From Prauserella halophila (GTDB lineage: Bacteria; Actinomycetota; Actinomycetes; Mycobacteriales; Pseudonocardiaceae), in the NCBI RefSeq assembly GCF_024171895.1, contig NZ_JAMTCQ010000009.1:37318-101317 (forward strand): DNA of 64,000 nt. Reading direction: 5' to 3'. Shown here piece after piece: positions 7,854 through 16,617 of the stretch (its first letter is position 1; each line of letters begins with the position of its first letter). The notes beneath the pieces were generated by a model. The model saw nothing but the letters and a program-made list of their open reading frames with translations, made no database searches and had not been told where the DNA came from. The translations under genes and the position numbers were made by a program.

Positions 7854-9113
7854 TCAGGCGGCGAGCGCAGGGGCCGGTTCGGTGGTGGGTGCGTGGGGGC
7901 GGACCGTGCCGCGGAGGAGCGCCACGACGGCGGCGAGCGTCATCGCGACGGCACCGGCCGTCAGGAACGCCGCCGATGGGCTCGCATGCTCCACGATGTA
8001 GCCGCTCACGGACTGGCCGCACGCGATGCCGAGCGTCACGGACGTGAGGACCCACGAGAACGCCTCGGCGGCCGTGTCCCGCGGTGCGGTCAGCTCGATC
8101 GTCGTCGAGTGCGTCGTCGACTGCGGCGTGATCATGGCGCCCGCCGCGAACATGGCCAGTCCCAGGCCCCACAGCGTCGACGGCCATGCCATGACCGCCA
8201 CCAGCGCACCGAACAGTCCGAGCAGCGCCGGCAGTCGCGTGGGAAGCGTCCTCGGCCACGGTCGGAGGCTGTAGGCCACGCCGAACGCCACCGAGCTCAC
8301 CGACCACAGCGACAGCAGCACCCCGCCGAGTGAGACGTTACCCGCCTCCTCGGCAGCCGCGGGCACGGCGACCTCGACGAACCCGATCACGATGCCGAAG
8401 CCCAGCGCCGCGAGCGCGAGCGTGCGCATGCCCGGGCTCGCCAGTGCGCCCAGCAGCGACGCCCCCGCCCGCGGATTCGGCCCCCACTCGCGTACCGCGG
8501 GGCTCAGCGCGAACATGGCCGCGCCCGTGGCCATGCTCGCACCGCCGAGGACAAGGCCGGTGCCGGGCCACGGCAGGGCGATCAGCACGCCCGCCAGCCC
8601 GGGCCCGAGGATGAAGAACACCTCCATGCTGATCGCTTCGTACGAGAACGCCGCGTCCCGCGTCGGCCCTTCGGGGAGGAGCCGACCCCACAGTGCCCGG
8701 GACGCCGAGCCGGTCGCAGGTTCGGACAGTCCGATCGCGGCGGAGCAGGCGATGAGCACCGCCACGGGTGCACCCGCCTCGATCACGACGATCAGTGCCG
8801 TCAACGCGGTGACGAACAGTCCGGTGACCACCAGAAGGGGGCGTGTCGGCCCGAACCGGTCGATGATCCGGCCCTGCACGACCGATCCGACGGCCACGCC
8901 GACGAGCGCTGCGGCCGAGACCAGGCCCGCCGCGGCGAACGATCCGGTCTCGTGCTGGACGTACAGCAGTGCGGAGATCCCGATCATGGCGATGGGCAAC
9001 CGTGCGAACGCGGAGGCCACGAGCGGCCTGCGGGAACGCGGCGTCCGCAGTACCGCGCGGTAGTCGGCGAGCGAGGTGCGGCCGTGGGAATCGGGGAGGT
9101 CTGACCGGGACAT
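7854..9113 (-). CDS. MFS transporter (drug/metabolite efflux type)
   Basis: Integral membrane protein of about 419 residues with some 12 hydrophobic helices in two halves. The cytoplasmic loop after helix 2 has QGRIIDRFGPTRPLL, a form of the MFS motif A. The substrate cannot be read from the sequence; the shape fits small-molecule efflux. The ATG at 9113 follows a CATAAT -10-like box within a few bases, suggesting a nearly leaderless mRNA; an upstream in-frame ATG at 9164 would include the palindrome at 9153-9168 and is less likely. Confidence 0.8.
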   Translation of the reverse strand: MSRSDLPDSHGRTSLADYRAVLRTPRSRRPLVASAFARLPIAMIGISALLYVQHETGSFAAAGLVSAAALVGVAVGSVVQGRIIDRFGPTRPLLVVTGLFVTALTALIVVIEAGAPVAVLIACSAAIGLSEPATGSASRALWGRLLPEGPTRDAAFSYEAISMEVFFILGPGLAGVLIALPWPGTGLVLGGASMATGAAMFALSPAVREWGPNPRAGASLLGALASPGMRTLALAALGFGIVIGFVEVAVPAAAEEAGNVSLGGVLLSLWSVSSVAFGVAYSLRPWPRTLPTRLPALLGLFGALVAVMAWPSTLWGLGLAMFAAGAMITPQSTTHSTTIELTAPRDTAAEAFSWVLTSVTLGIACGQSVSGYIVEHASPSAAFLTAGAVAMTLAAVVALLRGTVRPHAPTTEPAPALAA

Positions 9114-9152
9114 GCCTGCTATTATGGCACGTCCGTACCATTCCGTTTTCTG

Positions 9153-9168
9153 GACGGTGTACACCGTC
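9153..9168. promoter_or_regulatory. Perfect 16-bp palindrome upstream of MFS gene (operator candidate)
   Basis: GACGGTGTACACCGTC is identical to its reverse complement. It lies 40 bases upstream of the MFS start codon, just beyond the expected -35 region. The shape fits a TetR or similar dimeric regulator site; no regulator gene is adjacent. Confidence 0.55.
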
Positions 9169-10102
9169 GACCGCGAGCATCGAGGTGCATACTCACCCCT
9201 CTTTCGGGTACTCGTGTCTCAGTTCGATAACAGAACAGCGTTTTCGGGCATCTTCTGGCCCGCTCGAGCGTCCTTGAGGGTGAAGACCCTTGAAGAGCAG
9301 GGTGGGTTTCGTGCGATTCTGAAGGAGTCGGCGAGTCTCGCGTCATGAGACTCCGGAACACGAGTCCCGCTCACGAACAGCTGAAGACGAGTTTCGTGCC
9401 CCGGCACTAAGTGCAGTGCTTGACACGTGCGGTGCCGCGACCCGCAGGGCGCGGGGCTCGTCGGACGCGAGCATTCAACTACATAGTCGGTTTCCTCGCT
9501 TCGTAGCGGGTACTCGGTAACCGAGAGGTGCGGCATCGAGCGGTGTGATCATCGCCGGGTTCGGTGACCAGGTCTCGGTGGCACGAGCACCAGCGCTGCT
9601 GGAGGCGAACACAATCTCCCTCCGGGATTCGGGTCGGGGCCTTTCAACCGGAGGGCGGGGAGCGTGGGCTGTCGGGGGATGGTCCACGCACAGGCAAAGG
9701 GCCGGTGCGCCACGTCGGGGGTGGCGCCCGGCCCTTTGTCATGTCTTGATTTTCTGTTGTGCCTCGAGTCGTTGCCGTGCTCCGACTCGGACTCGCGGTC
9801 CGGCTCGCGGCGTCCTGCCGATCGCGGCGCTGAACGGGATCGCGGTTCGGACGGCCACGGTGTCGGGCAGCCGCGATATCGGACAGCCGCAGCGTCGACC
9901 AGTTGCGGTGTCGGACAGCTGCAGCGTGCCGGAAACGGCATCCGCATGTCCTGCACGTCCTGCGGTGCGGCCTCGGTGGGGCCGCACCCGCCCGGGAGAT
10001 CGGATCCCGGATGTCGCCTGTCTCCGGAAGCGTCGCCGGAGCCGTCGACCGGTCATGCGGGAATTGTGGGACGGCGCCCGGACTCGGACGCCGAATTCCC
10101 GG
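9169..10102. other. 934-bp gene-free stretch between MFS and crp genes
   Basis: No credible coding sequence is seen on either strand; open frames here have shadow-like composition. The first 330 bases are clearly less GC-rich than the surrounding genes. A -10-like TACATA near 9489 and the very strong hairpin ending at 9737 could bound a transcript of about 250 bases on the plus strand. From 9860 to 9930 short words of the type GTGTCGGACAGC recur. Otherwise I see nothing. Confidence 0.5.
9696..9737 (+). terminator. 17-bp stem hairpin in gene-free region (sRNA terminator candidate)
   Basis: AAAGGGCCGG at 9696-9705 pairs with CCGGCCCTTT at 9728-9737, and after a one-base bulge GCGCCAC pairs with GTGGCGC around a 7-base loop. 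It is followed on the plus strand by a T-rich stretch (TTTGTCATGTCTTGATTTTC). A second weaker stem just upstream (GCGTGG with CCACGC, 9663-9689) has a loop with the same GTCGGGG word. No gene ends here, so a small RNA is the simplest explanation. Confidence 0.5.
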
Positions 10103-10777
10103 TCAGCGGGCGCGTCGCGCGAGCCGTTCCGGATCGAGGATCAGCACGCTCTTGCCTTCGAGTCGCAGCCAGCCGCGGTGTGCGAAGTCGGCGAGTGCCT
10201 TGTTCACCGTCTCCCGCGAGGCGCCGACGAACTGGGCGATCTCCTCCTGCGTCAGGTCGTGCGTGACCCGCAGCAGGCCGGCTTCCTGGCTGCCGAACCG
10301 CTGGGCGAGCTGCAGCAGCGCGCGGGCGACACGGCCGGGAACGTCCGTGAAGATGAGTTCGGCGACCATGTTGTTCGTGCGTCGCAGCCGGCGCGCGACC
10401 ACGCGGAGCAGCTGCTCGGCGATCTCGGGACGCGTGGAGATCCACTGCCGTAGCGCGGCGCGGTCCATCGTCACGGTGCTGACCTCGGTCACGGTCGTCG
10501 CCGTCGAGGTACGCGGTCCCGGGTCGAAGATCGACAGCTCGCCGAACATGTCCGACGGGCCCATGATCTGGAAGAGGTTCTCCCGGCCGTCGGCCGACTT
10601 GCGGCCGATCTTCACCTTGCCCGACTTGATGATGTAGAGCTTGTCGCCGGGCTCGCCCTCGTTGAAGATCACGTGGCCACGCGGAAGGTCCACGGTCTCC
10701 AGGGTCTGCGCGAGCGCTTCGGCCGCAGCCGGCTCCACGCCCTGGAAAATGCCCGCCCTGGCCAGGGTCTCGTCCAC
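10103..10777 (-). CDS. glxR: Crp/GlxR-type cAMP-responsive global regulator
   Basis: Regulator of 224 residues. An N-terminal cyclic-nucleotide-binding barrel has FGELSIFD at 78-85 and R89/T90 in the phosphate-binding cassette. A C-terminal winged helix ([21 protein letters not shown], 175-195) binds DNA. Length and sequence match GlxR of corynebacteria and Crp (Rv3676) of mycobacteria. GTG at 10777 is chosen because AAGGAGG lies eight bases upstream; the open frame continues further but without a comparable site. It lies next to the Rv3675-like and nth genes as in M. tuberculosis. Confidence 0.93.
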   Translation of the reverse strand: MDETLARAGIFQGVEPAAAEALAQTLETVDLPRGHVIFNEGEPGDKLYIIKSGKVKIGRKSADGRENLFQIMGPSDMFGELSIFDPGPRTSTATTVTEVSTVTMDRAALRQWISTRPEIAEQLLRVVARRLRRTNNMVAELIFTDVPGRVARALLQLAQRFGSQEAGLLRVTHDLTQEEIAQFVGASRETVNKALADFAHRGWLRLEGKSVLILDPERLARRAR

Positions 10778-11147
10778 CTCGTGCCTCCTTTGAGAAGCGA
10801 CCATCGCACCCAAGACGGGTACGTGGCGCCGGTCACTACGTGCAGTGTAGGGCGTGCCCTCGAGATCGCTTCCCGGCTCGCCGATCCGCCGTAGCGACAC
10901 CCCGTCCTGGGTGACGTACACGGCAATCACCCGGCGCTGGGCGCTGCCTGACACAGCTCGTCGAGACCGTACGCGGACGATCTCCGACCCGAAAGTTTAA
11001 CCCCGGCGTAACGGCGGTGAACGACCACCTCCGGCCGGGCGGACCGTCATCACCCCGGGTGTCGCGGTGATTACCGGCAGGTCACGGCGCTTGCGCAGCG
11101 TGTCTCACCCGTATGGGCGGTATGTGGAGGATGCGCGGCAGCGAATC
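10778..11147. other. 370-bp region upstream of crp
   Basis: Holds the crp leader with its AAGGAGG ribosome binding site (about 10785-10791) and presumably its promoter. An AT-rich AGTTTAAC patch near 10992-11000 is the best -10 candidate on the minus strand. I do not see a convincing TGTGA-N6-TCACA Crp site. No gene is supported here. Confidence 0.4.
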
Positions 11148-11450
11148 TCAGTCCGTCCGGTGATCGCCGGGCTCGCCGGAGGCGGGCGGCGGATCGGACG
11201 CCGGCCTGCGGGTCCTGCCGAACCGGCCGCCGGGGCGACCGCCGAACCGCCTGCGGCGGAACAGCTCGAGAGCCCTGCCGATGCCGTGTCCGTACAGTGC
11301 CCTGACCTCTTCGGGTTTGGCCTGCTCGAGGAACTCCTCGACGTCCTCGCCGCGCACGGACACGTGGCGCAGTCGCGTCTCGACACGTTCCATGCCGAGA
11401 GCGAACAGCATGACCGCCAGTGGGACCGCGATGACGAACCAGACGGTCAT
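11148..11450 (-). CDS. Small membrane protein (Rv3675-like)
   Basis: Protein of 100 residues with one N-terminal helix (TVWFVIAVPLAVMLFALGM) and a charged cytoplasmic tail. The tail carries an acidic helix (EDVEEFLEQAKPEEV) and a basic Arg/Gly-rich end. GGAGAG lies just before the ATG at 11450. It is divergent from nth and stands between crp and nth, the same place as Rv3675 in M. tuberculosis. Function unknown. Confidence 0.7.
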   Translation of the reverse strand: MTVWFVIAVPLAVMLFALGMERVETRLRHVSVRGEDVEEFLEQAKPEEVRALYGHGIGRALELFRRRRFGGRPGGRFGRTRRPASDPPPASGEPGDHRTD

Positions 11451-11543
11451 GTCTCTCCAAATCCGGCGATCTGGGGCATCGCCGTGTTCGAGGGTGGCCA
11501 AGTGCGTGCCCGTCCTGTCGGAGGTCGCACGTAGGCTAACGAT

Positions 11544-12341
11544 GTGTCGTCAGCGGTTCCTGAGCACCCCCGGGCGGGGACTCCCCGAAAGAGTGTTGTC
11601 CGGTCCCGGCCGCTCACCGAGGAGAGTCGGCTCGCCTTGGTCCGGCGGGCGCGGCGGATCAAGCGCCGCCTGGACGAGGCGTATCCGAACGCCGAGTGCG
11701 AGCTGGACTTCTCGACGCCGCTCGAGCTGCTCGTGGCCGTCATCCTGTCGGCCCAGTGCACCGATGTGCGCGTCAACCGGACCACGCCGGCACTCTTCGC
11801 GCGCTACCGCACGGCCGCCGACTACGCGGGTGCCGACCGGGCCGAGCTCGAGGAGTACCTCCGGCCCACCGGCTTCTACCGGAACAAGGCGTCCTCGCTG
11901 CTGAAGCTCGGTGCCGCGCTGCTCGAGCGGCACGACGGCGAGGTTCCGGACACGCTCGACGAGCTGGTGAAGCTGCCGGGCGTCGGACGGAAAACGGCCA
12001 ACGTGATCCTGGGCGAGGCGTTCGGGCTGCCGGGCATCACCGTCGACACGCACTTCGGCAGGCTCGTGCGCCGCTGGGGCTGGACGACCGAGCAGGACCC
12101 GGTCAAGGTCGAGTTCGCGGTCGGTGACCTGTTCCCGCGAAAGGACTGGACGATGCTCTCGCAGCGGGTGATCTGGCACGGGAGGCGGATCTGCCACGCC
12201 CGCAAGCCCGCGTGCGGCGCGTGCCCCCTGGCGCGCGACTGTCCGGCGTTCGGCGAGGGCCCGACGGATTTCGACGAGGCTGCGGCCCTGGTCAAGGGGG
12301 ATGAGCGCGACCACCTGCTGGCGATGGTGTCGGAGCGGTGA
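11544..12341 (+). CDS. nth: Endonuclease III, DNA glycosylase/AP lyase
   Basis: Base-excision repair enzyme of 265 residues that removes oxidised pyrimidines and cleaves the abasic site. The helix-hairpin-helix [11 protein letters not shown] places the catalytic lysine at K150, and VDTHFGRL gives the catalytic aspartate D168. The [4Fe-4S] cluster ligands C217, C224, C227 and C233 have the canonical 6-2-5 spacing. The start is GTG 11544 with a TAGGCT -10-like box just ahead, suggesting a leaderless transcript. It heads a run of four genes joined by GTGA overlaps. Confidence 0.95.
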   Translation: MSSAVPEHPRAGTPRKSVVRSRPLTEESRLALVRRARRIKRRLDEAYPNAECELDFSTPLELLVAVILSAQCTDVRVNRTTPALFARYRTAADYAGADRAELEEYLRPTGFYRNKASSLLKLGAALLERHDGEVPDTLDELVKLPGVGRKTANVILGEAFGLPGITVDTHFGRLVRRWGWTTEQDPVKVEFAVGDLFPRKDWTMLSQRVIWHGRRICHARKPACGACPLARDCPAFGEGPTDFDEAAALVKGDERDHLLAMVSER

Positions 12342-12949
12342 CCCGCGCGACGCGTTGGGCGCTGGTGGCCGGTGCGCTGGTGATCGCCGCGCTGGTGGCG
12401 ATCGTGCCGATGGTGAACTCGCCGGACGAGCCGGCATCGGACGAGGGGCTCGCACCCGCACGTGCGGGTGCGCAGCTCCAGGCGTGCGGGTCCGGGGCCG
12501 GCACCCCCGCCCGCGAACTGCGCGGTGTCGAGGCGGTGTGTCTTGCGGACGGCTCGCGGGTCGACGTGGGCGAGGTCGCCGCCGCCGGTGACCGGCCCAC
12601 GCTGATCAACGTCTGGGCGACGTGGTGCCAGCCGTGCCGGGAGGAGCTGCCGTTGCTCGACGACTACGCGGCCGAGCCGGGTGCCGCCCGGGTGGTCACC
12701 GTGCAGGTCGAGAGCGGCCAGCGGGAGGGTCTCGAACTGCTGACAGAACTGGACGTCGAGCTGCCAGGGGTGTTCGACGGCGACGGTCCGTCGGGTCCGG
12801 TCCGCGAGGCGCTGTCGGTGCCGCGCGCGCTGCCGGCGTCGTACCTGGTCACCCCCGGCGGCGAGGTCGAACTCGTCCGCGAACCGCGGCTGTTCACTTC
12901 CGCGCAGCAGATCCGCGAGGTCGTGCGATCCGGAGGAGGTGGCGGGTGA
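12338..12949 (+). CDS. TlpA/ResA-like membrane-anchored thioredoxin (Rv3673c-like)
   Basis: Extracytoplasmic thiol-disulfide protein of 203 residues. One N-terminal signal-anchor helix is followed by a linker and a thioredoxin fold with the redox motif WCQPC (C97, C100) in [20 protein letters not shown]. Extra cysteines at about 50 and 68 may form a second disulfide. The start GTG overlaps the nth stop by four bases. The placement between DNA repair, a Nudix and the MarP protease matches M. tuberculosis. Confidence 0.88.
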   Translation: MTRATRWALVAGALVIAALVAIVPMVNSPDEPASDEGLAPARAGAQLQACGSGAGTPARELRGVEAVCLADGSRVDVGEVAAAGDRPTLINVWATWCQPCREELPLLDDYAAEPGAARVVTVQVESGQREGLELLTELDVELPGVFDGDGPSGPVREALSVPRALPASYLVTPGGEVELVREPRLFTSAQQIREVVRSGGGGG

Positions 12950-13653
12950 CGTGTGAGACGACCGGCCCGCTCGTCGACCCCGCGGACGTGCCGGACTGGC
13001 TGGCGGGTCTCGTCCGGGCGAGCGCCGGGACCGACGCCGGGGCGTTCACCCGCCTGGCCGTGCCCGACGGGGAGGACCCGCGGGCGGCGTCGGTGCTGGT
13101 GCTGTTCGGCGAGCAGCCGATCCATGGTCCGGACGTGCTGCTGCTGCGCCGCGCCGACACACTCGGTTCGCACGCCGGGCAGGTGGCGTTCCCCGGCGGC
13201 GGTGCCGAGGACGGCGACGACGGGCCGATCGGCACCGCACTGCGCGAGGCGGAGGAGGAGACGGGTGTCGAGGTGTCCGGCATCCGCCCGGTGGCGATGC
13301 TGCCGCGGTTGTACATCCCGGTGTCGCGGTTCGCGGTGACGCCGGTGCTGGCCCACTGGGAGGAACCGTCGCCCGTGCACGCCGTCGATCCCGGTGAGAC
13401 GGCTGCGGTCGCGCGCGTACCGCTGTCCGGACTGGCCGATCCCGCGAACCGGCTCATGGTTCGCGTGCCCCGTTCCGACTGGAAAGGGCCGGCGTTCACC
13501 GTCGGCGAGCTGTTCGTCTGGGGATTCACGGCCGGCGTGCTGGCCGCCCTGTTGCAGCTCGGCGGCTGGGAGCGCCCATGGGATCACACCGACGTGCAAG
13601 ACCTTGACGTAGCGTGGGCGCGGCACATGGAGCGTGGAACGGGCCGGGAGTGA
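12946..13653 (+). CDS. CoA-pyrophosphatase-type Nudix hydrolase (Rv3672c-like)
   Basis: Nudix protein of 235 residues. The box is complete: GGGAEDGDDG followed by ALREAEEETGVEV, with LGSHAGQVAFPGG just before it, the UPF0035 signature of CoA-cleaving Nudix enzymes. It is therefore expected to cut CoA or acyl-CoA to 4'-phosphopantetheine and 3',5'-ADP. The start GTG overlaps the previous stop (GTGA) and a strong GGAGGAGG lies seven bases upstream. The next gene is coupled in the same way. Confidence 0.88.
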   Translation: MTCETTGPLVDPADVPDWLAGLVRASAGTDAGAFTRLAVPDGEDPRAASVLVLFGEQPIHGPDVLLLRRADTLGSHAGQVAFPGGGAEDGDDGPIGTALREAEEETGVEVSGIRPVAMLPRLYIPVSRFAVTPVLAHWEEPSPVHAVDPGETAAVARVPLSGLADPANRLMVRVPRSDWKGPAFTVGELFVWGFTAGVLAALLQLGGWERPWDHTDVQDLDVAWARHMERGTGRE

Positions 13654-14840
13654 CGGTGAACTGGGTCGACCTGCTGGTGATCGCACTGGCGCTGCTCGCA
13701 GCCGTGTCCGGTGCGCGCCAGGGCATGCTCGTGGCGCTGCCCGCGTTCATCGGCGTCATGGCGGGCGCGCTGCTGGGCATCGAGCTCGCGCCGTGGCTCG
13801 TGGACTCGTTCGACGAGCCGGCCGCGCGCGTGGCGATCGCCGTCGGCACTGTCGTGTTCCTCGTCGCGCTCGGCGAGACCCTCGGGGTGCTCGCCGGCAG
13901 TCAGCTGAAATACCGCATCCGCTCGCCGAAGCTGTCTAGTGTGGACAGCACGCTCGGTGCGATCGTGCAGGGTCTCGTGGTGTTCGTCGTGGCGTGGCTG
14001 ATCGCGCTGCCGCTCACGAGCGTGGCCGCGATGCCCGGCCTCGCGCGGGCGCTCAACCAGTCGTCGGTGCTGGGCGGCGTGAACGACGTGATGCCGGACG
14101 CCGCGCAGGGGCTGCCCGCCGACCTGCGGGACCTGCTCGACGCTTCGGGGTTTCCGTCCATCATGGACCCGTTCCAGCAGGCGCCGGTGCGGGAGATCTC
14201 GCCGCCGGACGACGAGTTGCCCGCCGACTCCGTCGTGCGCGAGGTGCAGCCGAGCGTGCTGAAGATCCGCGGTGTCGCGTCGTCGTGCGCCCGTTCGCTG
14301 GAGGGCAGCGGCTTCGTCGTCGCTCCACAGCGCGTGATGACGAATGCTCATGTCGTCGCGGGCACCGACCAGGTGGCCGTCGAGACGCCGCAGGGCCGCG
14401 AGCCCGCGACCGTGGTGCACTTCGACCCGGATACGGACCTCGCGGTGCTGGCCGTGCCCGGGCTCACGACACGTTCGCTGGACCTGCGGGAGGAGCCGGC
14501 GGTGACGGGCGATCCCGCGATCGCGCTCGGTTACCCGCTCGACGGGCCGTACACGGCCTCCTCGCTGCGGGTGCGGGAGCGGATCAACCTGCGCGGCCCG
14601 GACATCTACGACGCCGACACCGTTCAGCGTGACGTCTTCACCGTCCGCGGGCAGGTGCGCAGTGGCAACTCCGGCGGCCCGATGATCGACCCGGCCGGTG
14701 ACGTCGTCGGGGTGGTGTTCGGCGCGTCGGTCGAGGATCCCGACACCGGGTTCGTGCTCACCGCGGACGAAGTGCGCGACGAGTACGAGCAGGCACCCGC
14801 TTACGGAGCCGAGGTCGGCACGGGCCCCTGCACGTCCTGA
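13650..14840 (+). CDS. marP: MarP-like membrane serine protease
   Basis: Protein of 396 residues. The first 130 residues hold four hydrophobic helices of the CvpA/colicin V type. After a linker comes a chymotrypsin-fold protease with triad H234 (TNAHVVAG), D263 (DTDLAVL) and S341 (GNSGGP). C213 and the cysteine near the C-terminus (GPCTS) match the disulfide that activates MarP (Rv3671c), which in M. tuberculosis protects against acid and oxidative stress in the periplasm. The start GTG overlaps the Nudix stop by four bases. Confidence 0.9.
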   Translation: MTVNWVDLLVIALALLAAVSGARQGMLVALPAFIGVMAGALLGIELAPWLVDSFDEPAARVAIAVGTVVFLVALGETLGVLAGSQLKYRIRSPKLSSVDSTLGAIVQGLVVFVVAWLIALPLTSVAAMPGLARALNQSSVLGGVNDVMPDAAQGLPADLRDLLDASGFPSIMDPFQQAPVREISPPDDELPADSVVREVQPSVLKIRGVASSCARSLEGSGFVVAPQRVMTNAHVVAGTDQVAVETPQGREPATVVHFDPDTDLAVLAVPGLTTRSLDLREEPAVTGDPAIALGYPLDGPYTASSLRVRERINLRGPDIYDADTVQRDVFTVRGQVRSGNSGGPMIDPAGDVVGVVFGASVEDPDTGFVLTADEVRDEYEQAPAYGAEVGTGPCTS

Positions 14841-14848
14841 TGCCGGTC

Positions 14849-15784
14849 TCAGACCCCGCGGAGGAACGTCGCCAGGACGGCGGAGGTCTCGGCGGGTGCT
14901 TCGAGGTGCGGGAAGTGGCCGACGCCCGGCAGAGTGACGAACTCCGAATGCGGACCGCGCCACGGCGTCGAATCGCGCGCCGTGGACTGCAGGATGCACG
15001 GGTCGTCCTCGCCGTGCAGCTGCAGGACGGGCACCGTCACGCGGGTGTCGACGTCGCGGCGGAACCGCCTGCCGTCGCCGCGCAGTTGTGAGCGCAGCGC
15101 CCAGCGGTAGTACTCGAGTGCGCTGTGTGCCACCCCGGGGACACACATGGCGTGCCGGAGCGTGGCGGCGGTATCGATGAAGTCGTCCGTGCCGCGCCAC
15201 GCCTCGCCCGCCCACGAGGAGAGCAGCTCGCCGACATGGGCGGCGCCGTCGGAGGTGAGGCGCTTCTCCGGCGCCATCGGAACCTGGAACCGGAGCACGT
15301 GCCGCGACGCACGAGTCTGGGCACCCCGGCGTCCGACGGGCAGGCGGCTCGCCGCGTGCCGCAGCGCCAGCGGGTGCGCGCCGCCCAGCACGCCGACCGA
15401 CCGCACGACGCGCGGCCGCATCGCCGCAACCGACCAGGCGAGCAGCCCGCCCCCGGCGTGGCCGACGACGTGTGCCGAGCGGAGGCCGAGCGCGCGGATC
15501 AGGCCCGCGACGTCGCCCGCGGCCGTCCACGCGTCGTACCCGCGCGGCGGCTTGTCCGAGTCCCCGTATCCGCGCAGGTCGACGGCCACCACGCGGAATC
15601 CGGAGTCGGCGAGGTCGCGCAGCTGGTGATGCCACGTCCACCACAGCCCCGCGAACCCGTGCAGCAGCAACACGGGTTCGCCGGCGCCCGCTTCCGCCAC
15701 GTGCAGCAGAATGCCGTTGGCGGACACGTCACGATGCGTCCAGGGACCGGGGTGCCGGACGGTCGACGGATCGGGCGGGAGCAC
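14849..15784 (-). CDS. Alpha/beta-hydrolase-fold protein (EphE position) with no nucleophile
   Basis: Protein of about 311 residues with the epoxide-hydrolase-like fold: LLLHGFAGLWWTW (oxyanion HG), RGYGDSDKP, the nucleophile elbow, an acid near D260 (HGEDDP) and H290 (GVGHFPHLE). The elbow reads VVGHAGGG, so the residue that should be Asp or Ser is Ala110, encoded GCC. The DNA around it is intact. By position it is the counterpart of EphE (Rv3670), but hydrolysis by the usual route looks impossible. Start GTG 15784 is the best available codon, with only a weak site. Confidence 0.75.
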   Translation of the reverse strand: MLPPDPSTVRHPGPWTHRDVSANGILLHVAEAGAGEPVLLLHGFAGLWWTWHHQLRDLADSGFRVVAVDLRGYGDSDKPPRGYDAWTAAGDVAGLIRALGLRSAHVVGHAGGGLLAWSVAAMRPRVVRSVGVLGGAHPLALRHAASRLPVGRRGAQTRASRHVLRFQVPMAPEKRLTSDGAAHVGELLSSWAGEAWRGTDDFIDTAATLRHAMCVPGVAHSALEYYRWALRSQLRGDGRRFRRDVDTRVTVPVLQLHGEDDPCILQSTARDSTPWRGPHSEFVTLPGVGHFPHLEAPAETSAVLATFLRGV

Positions 15785-15816
15785 TTCCGGGATGTGGTGG
15801 CGCGAGGCGGGAAGTG

Positions 15817-16350
15817 TCAGGACCGCGACTGCGGTTCGCCGGGGACCCGGGGCATCCCGTCGGCGGTGCCGGCCGGCTTCTGCTGCGGCTTCAGCGTCGC
15901 CGCCGACTCCTTGATGCTGTCGATCGATCGCTGTGGCGCGCGGACCTTCTTGAACTTCCGATAGCCCACGAAGCCGCAGATCCCGGCGAACACCAGCATC
16001 AGCAGGAACACGATGCCGAACGCGGCCCAGCGCTGGAGCCACTCCGACAGCAGTTCACCGAGGAAGAAAAAGAAGAAGAACGAGCTGTAGAGCGCGACCA
16101 CCGCGGCGATGATGAAGAAGATGCTGCCCTTGGTGGCCTTCTTGACCTCGCCGACCGTCTCGGTCTTCGCCAGTTCCAGTTCGGCTCGGAACAGCGTCGA
16201 CATGTGCTGCGTCGCGTCCTTGACCAGCGATCCGATCGACGCGCCTTCGGCGGAGTCGGCCGCGGGATCCTCCGACAACGGGAGGTAGGGCACCCAGCCC
16301 CCGGCGTCCCGGTTGTCGCCGTCGTTGAATTCATGCTTCGGGCTGCTCAC
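15817..16350 (-). CDS. Phage-holin-like/DUF1469 membrane protein (Rv3669-like)
   Basis: Protein of 177 residues. An N-terminal cytoplasmic part has an amphipathic helix (SLVKDATQHMSTLFRAELELAKTETVGEVKKA). Two membrane helices follow (FFIIAAVVALYSSFFFFFFLG and AAFGIVFLLMLVFAGICGFVGY) and a basic tail rich in Gln/Pro. This is the actinobacterial phage-holin III superfamily layout; the role is unknown and not lytic as far as known. The GTG start has a weak site. It ends 32 bases before the start of the EphE-like gene, on the same strand, so the two are probably co-transcribed. Confidence 0.8.
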   Translation of the reverse strand: MSSPKHEFNDGDNRDAGGWVPYLPLSEDPAADSAEGASIGSLVKDATQHMSTLFRAELELAKTETVGEVKKATKGSIFFIIAAVVALYSSFFFFFFLGELLSEWLQRWAAFGIVFLLMLVFAGICGFVGYRKFKKVRAPQRSIDSIKESAATLKPQQKPAGTADGMPRVPGEPQSRS

Positions 16351-16489
16351 GCGCTCATCGTGCCATGTGGACGGCGTTGCGGTCGCGAAGGGCGCACGCG
16401 CGGTGTCGATGTCGTGTGAAGTCGTTGTCGGAACGTGTCGTCCGGCGGCCGGATCCGGGGTGGTCCGAACAGGTGAGTGTGTGCTTCGG

Positions 16490-16509
16490 CTACCGATCAC
16501 GATCGGTAG
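16490..16509. promoter_or_regulatory. 9-bp inverted repeat, operator candidate
   Basis: CTACCGATC and GATCGGTAG flank a 2-base centre. It is located in the divergent gap between the DUF1469-like gene and the POT transporter gene, 16 bases ahead of the proposed -35 box of the latter. It looks like a dimeric regulator site; the regulator is not identifiable. Confidence 0.55.
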
Positions 16510-16525
16510 CGCGTGGGGAGTACTG

Positions 16526-16556
16526 TTGATTACCGGCCGAAACTAACGGGTAAAAT
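16526..16556 (+). promoter_or_regulatory. Promoter candidate for POT transporter gene
   Basis: TTGATT at 16526-16531 and TAAAAT at 16551-16556 are separated by 19 bases. This is the only AT-rich patch in the gap and lies about 50 bases before the start codon. Confidence 0.5.
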
Positions 16557-16590
16557 CCGTCAAAGTACGCAAGATCGGACAATAATCAAC

Positions 16591-16617
16591 ATGTCGGGTA
16601 ACGTCCATGTCGGGTAA
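16591..16617 (+). repeat. 16-bp duplication over the POT start codon, making a 8-codon uORF
   Basis: ATGTCGGGTAACG occurs at 16591 and again at 16607, a 16-base direct duplication. The first copy opens a frame of eight codons (MSGNVHVG) that stops at 16615-16617, inside the real gene and in another frame. The second copy is the true start. No Shine-Dalgarno is visible before either. Confidence 0.75.

Noticed and set aside
15817-16350. Holin-like protein as a prophage remnant
   Set aside because: It is the DUF1469-type membrane protein conserved next to ephE in mycobacteria (Rv3669 position); no other phage genes are present.
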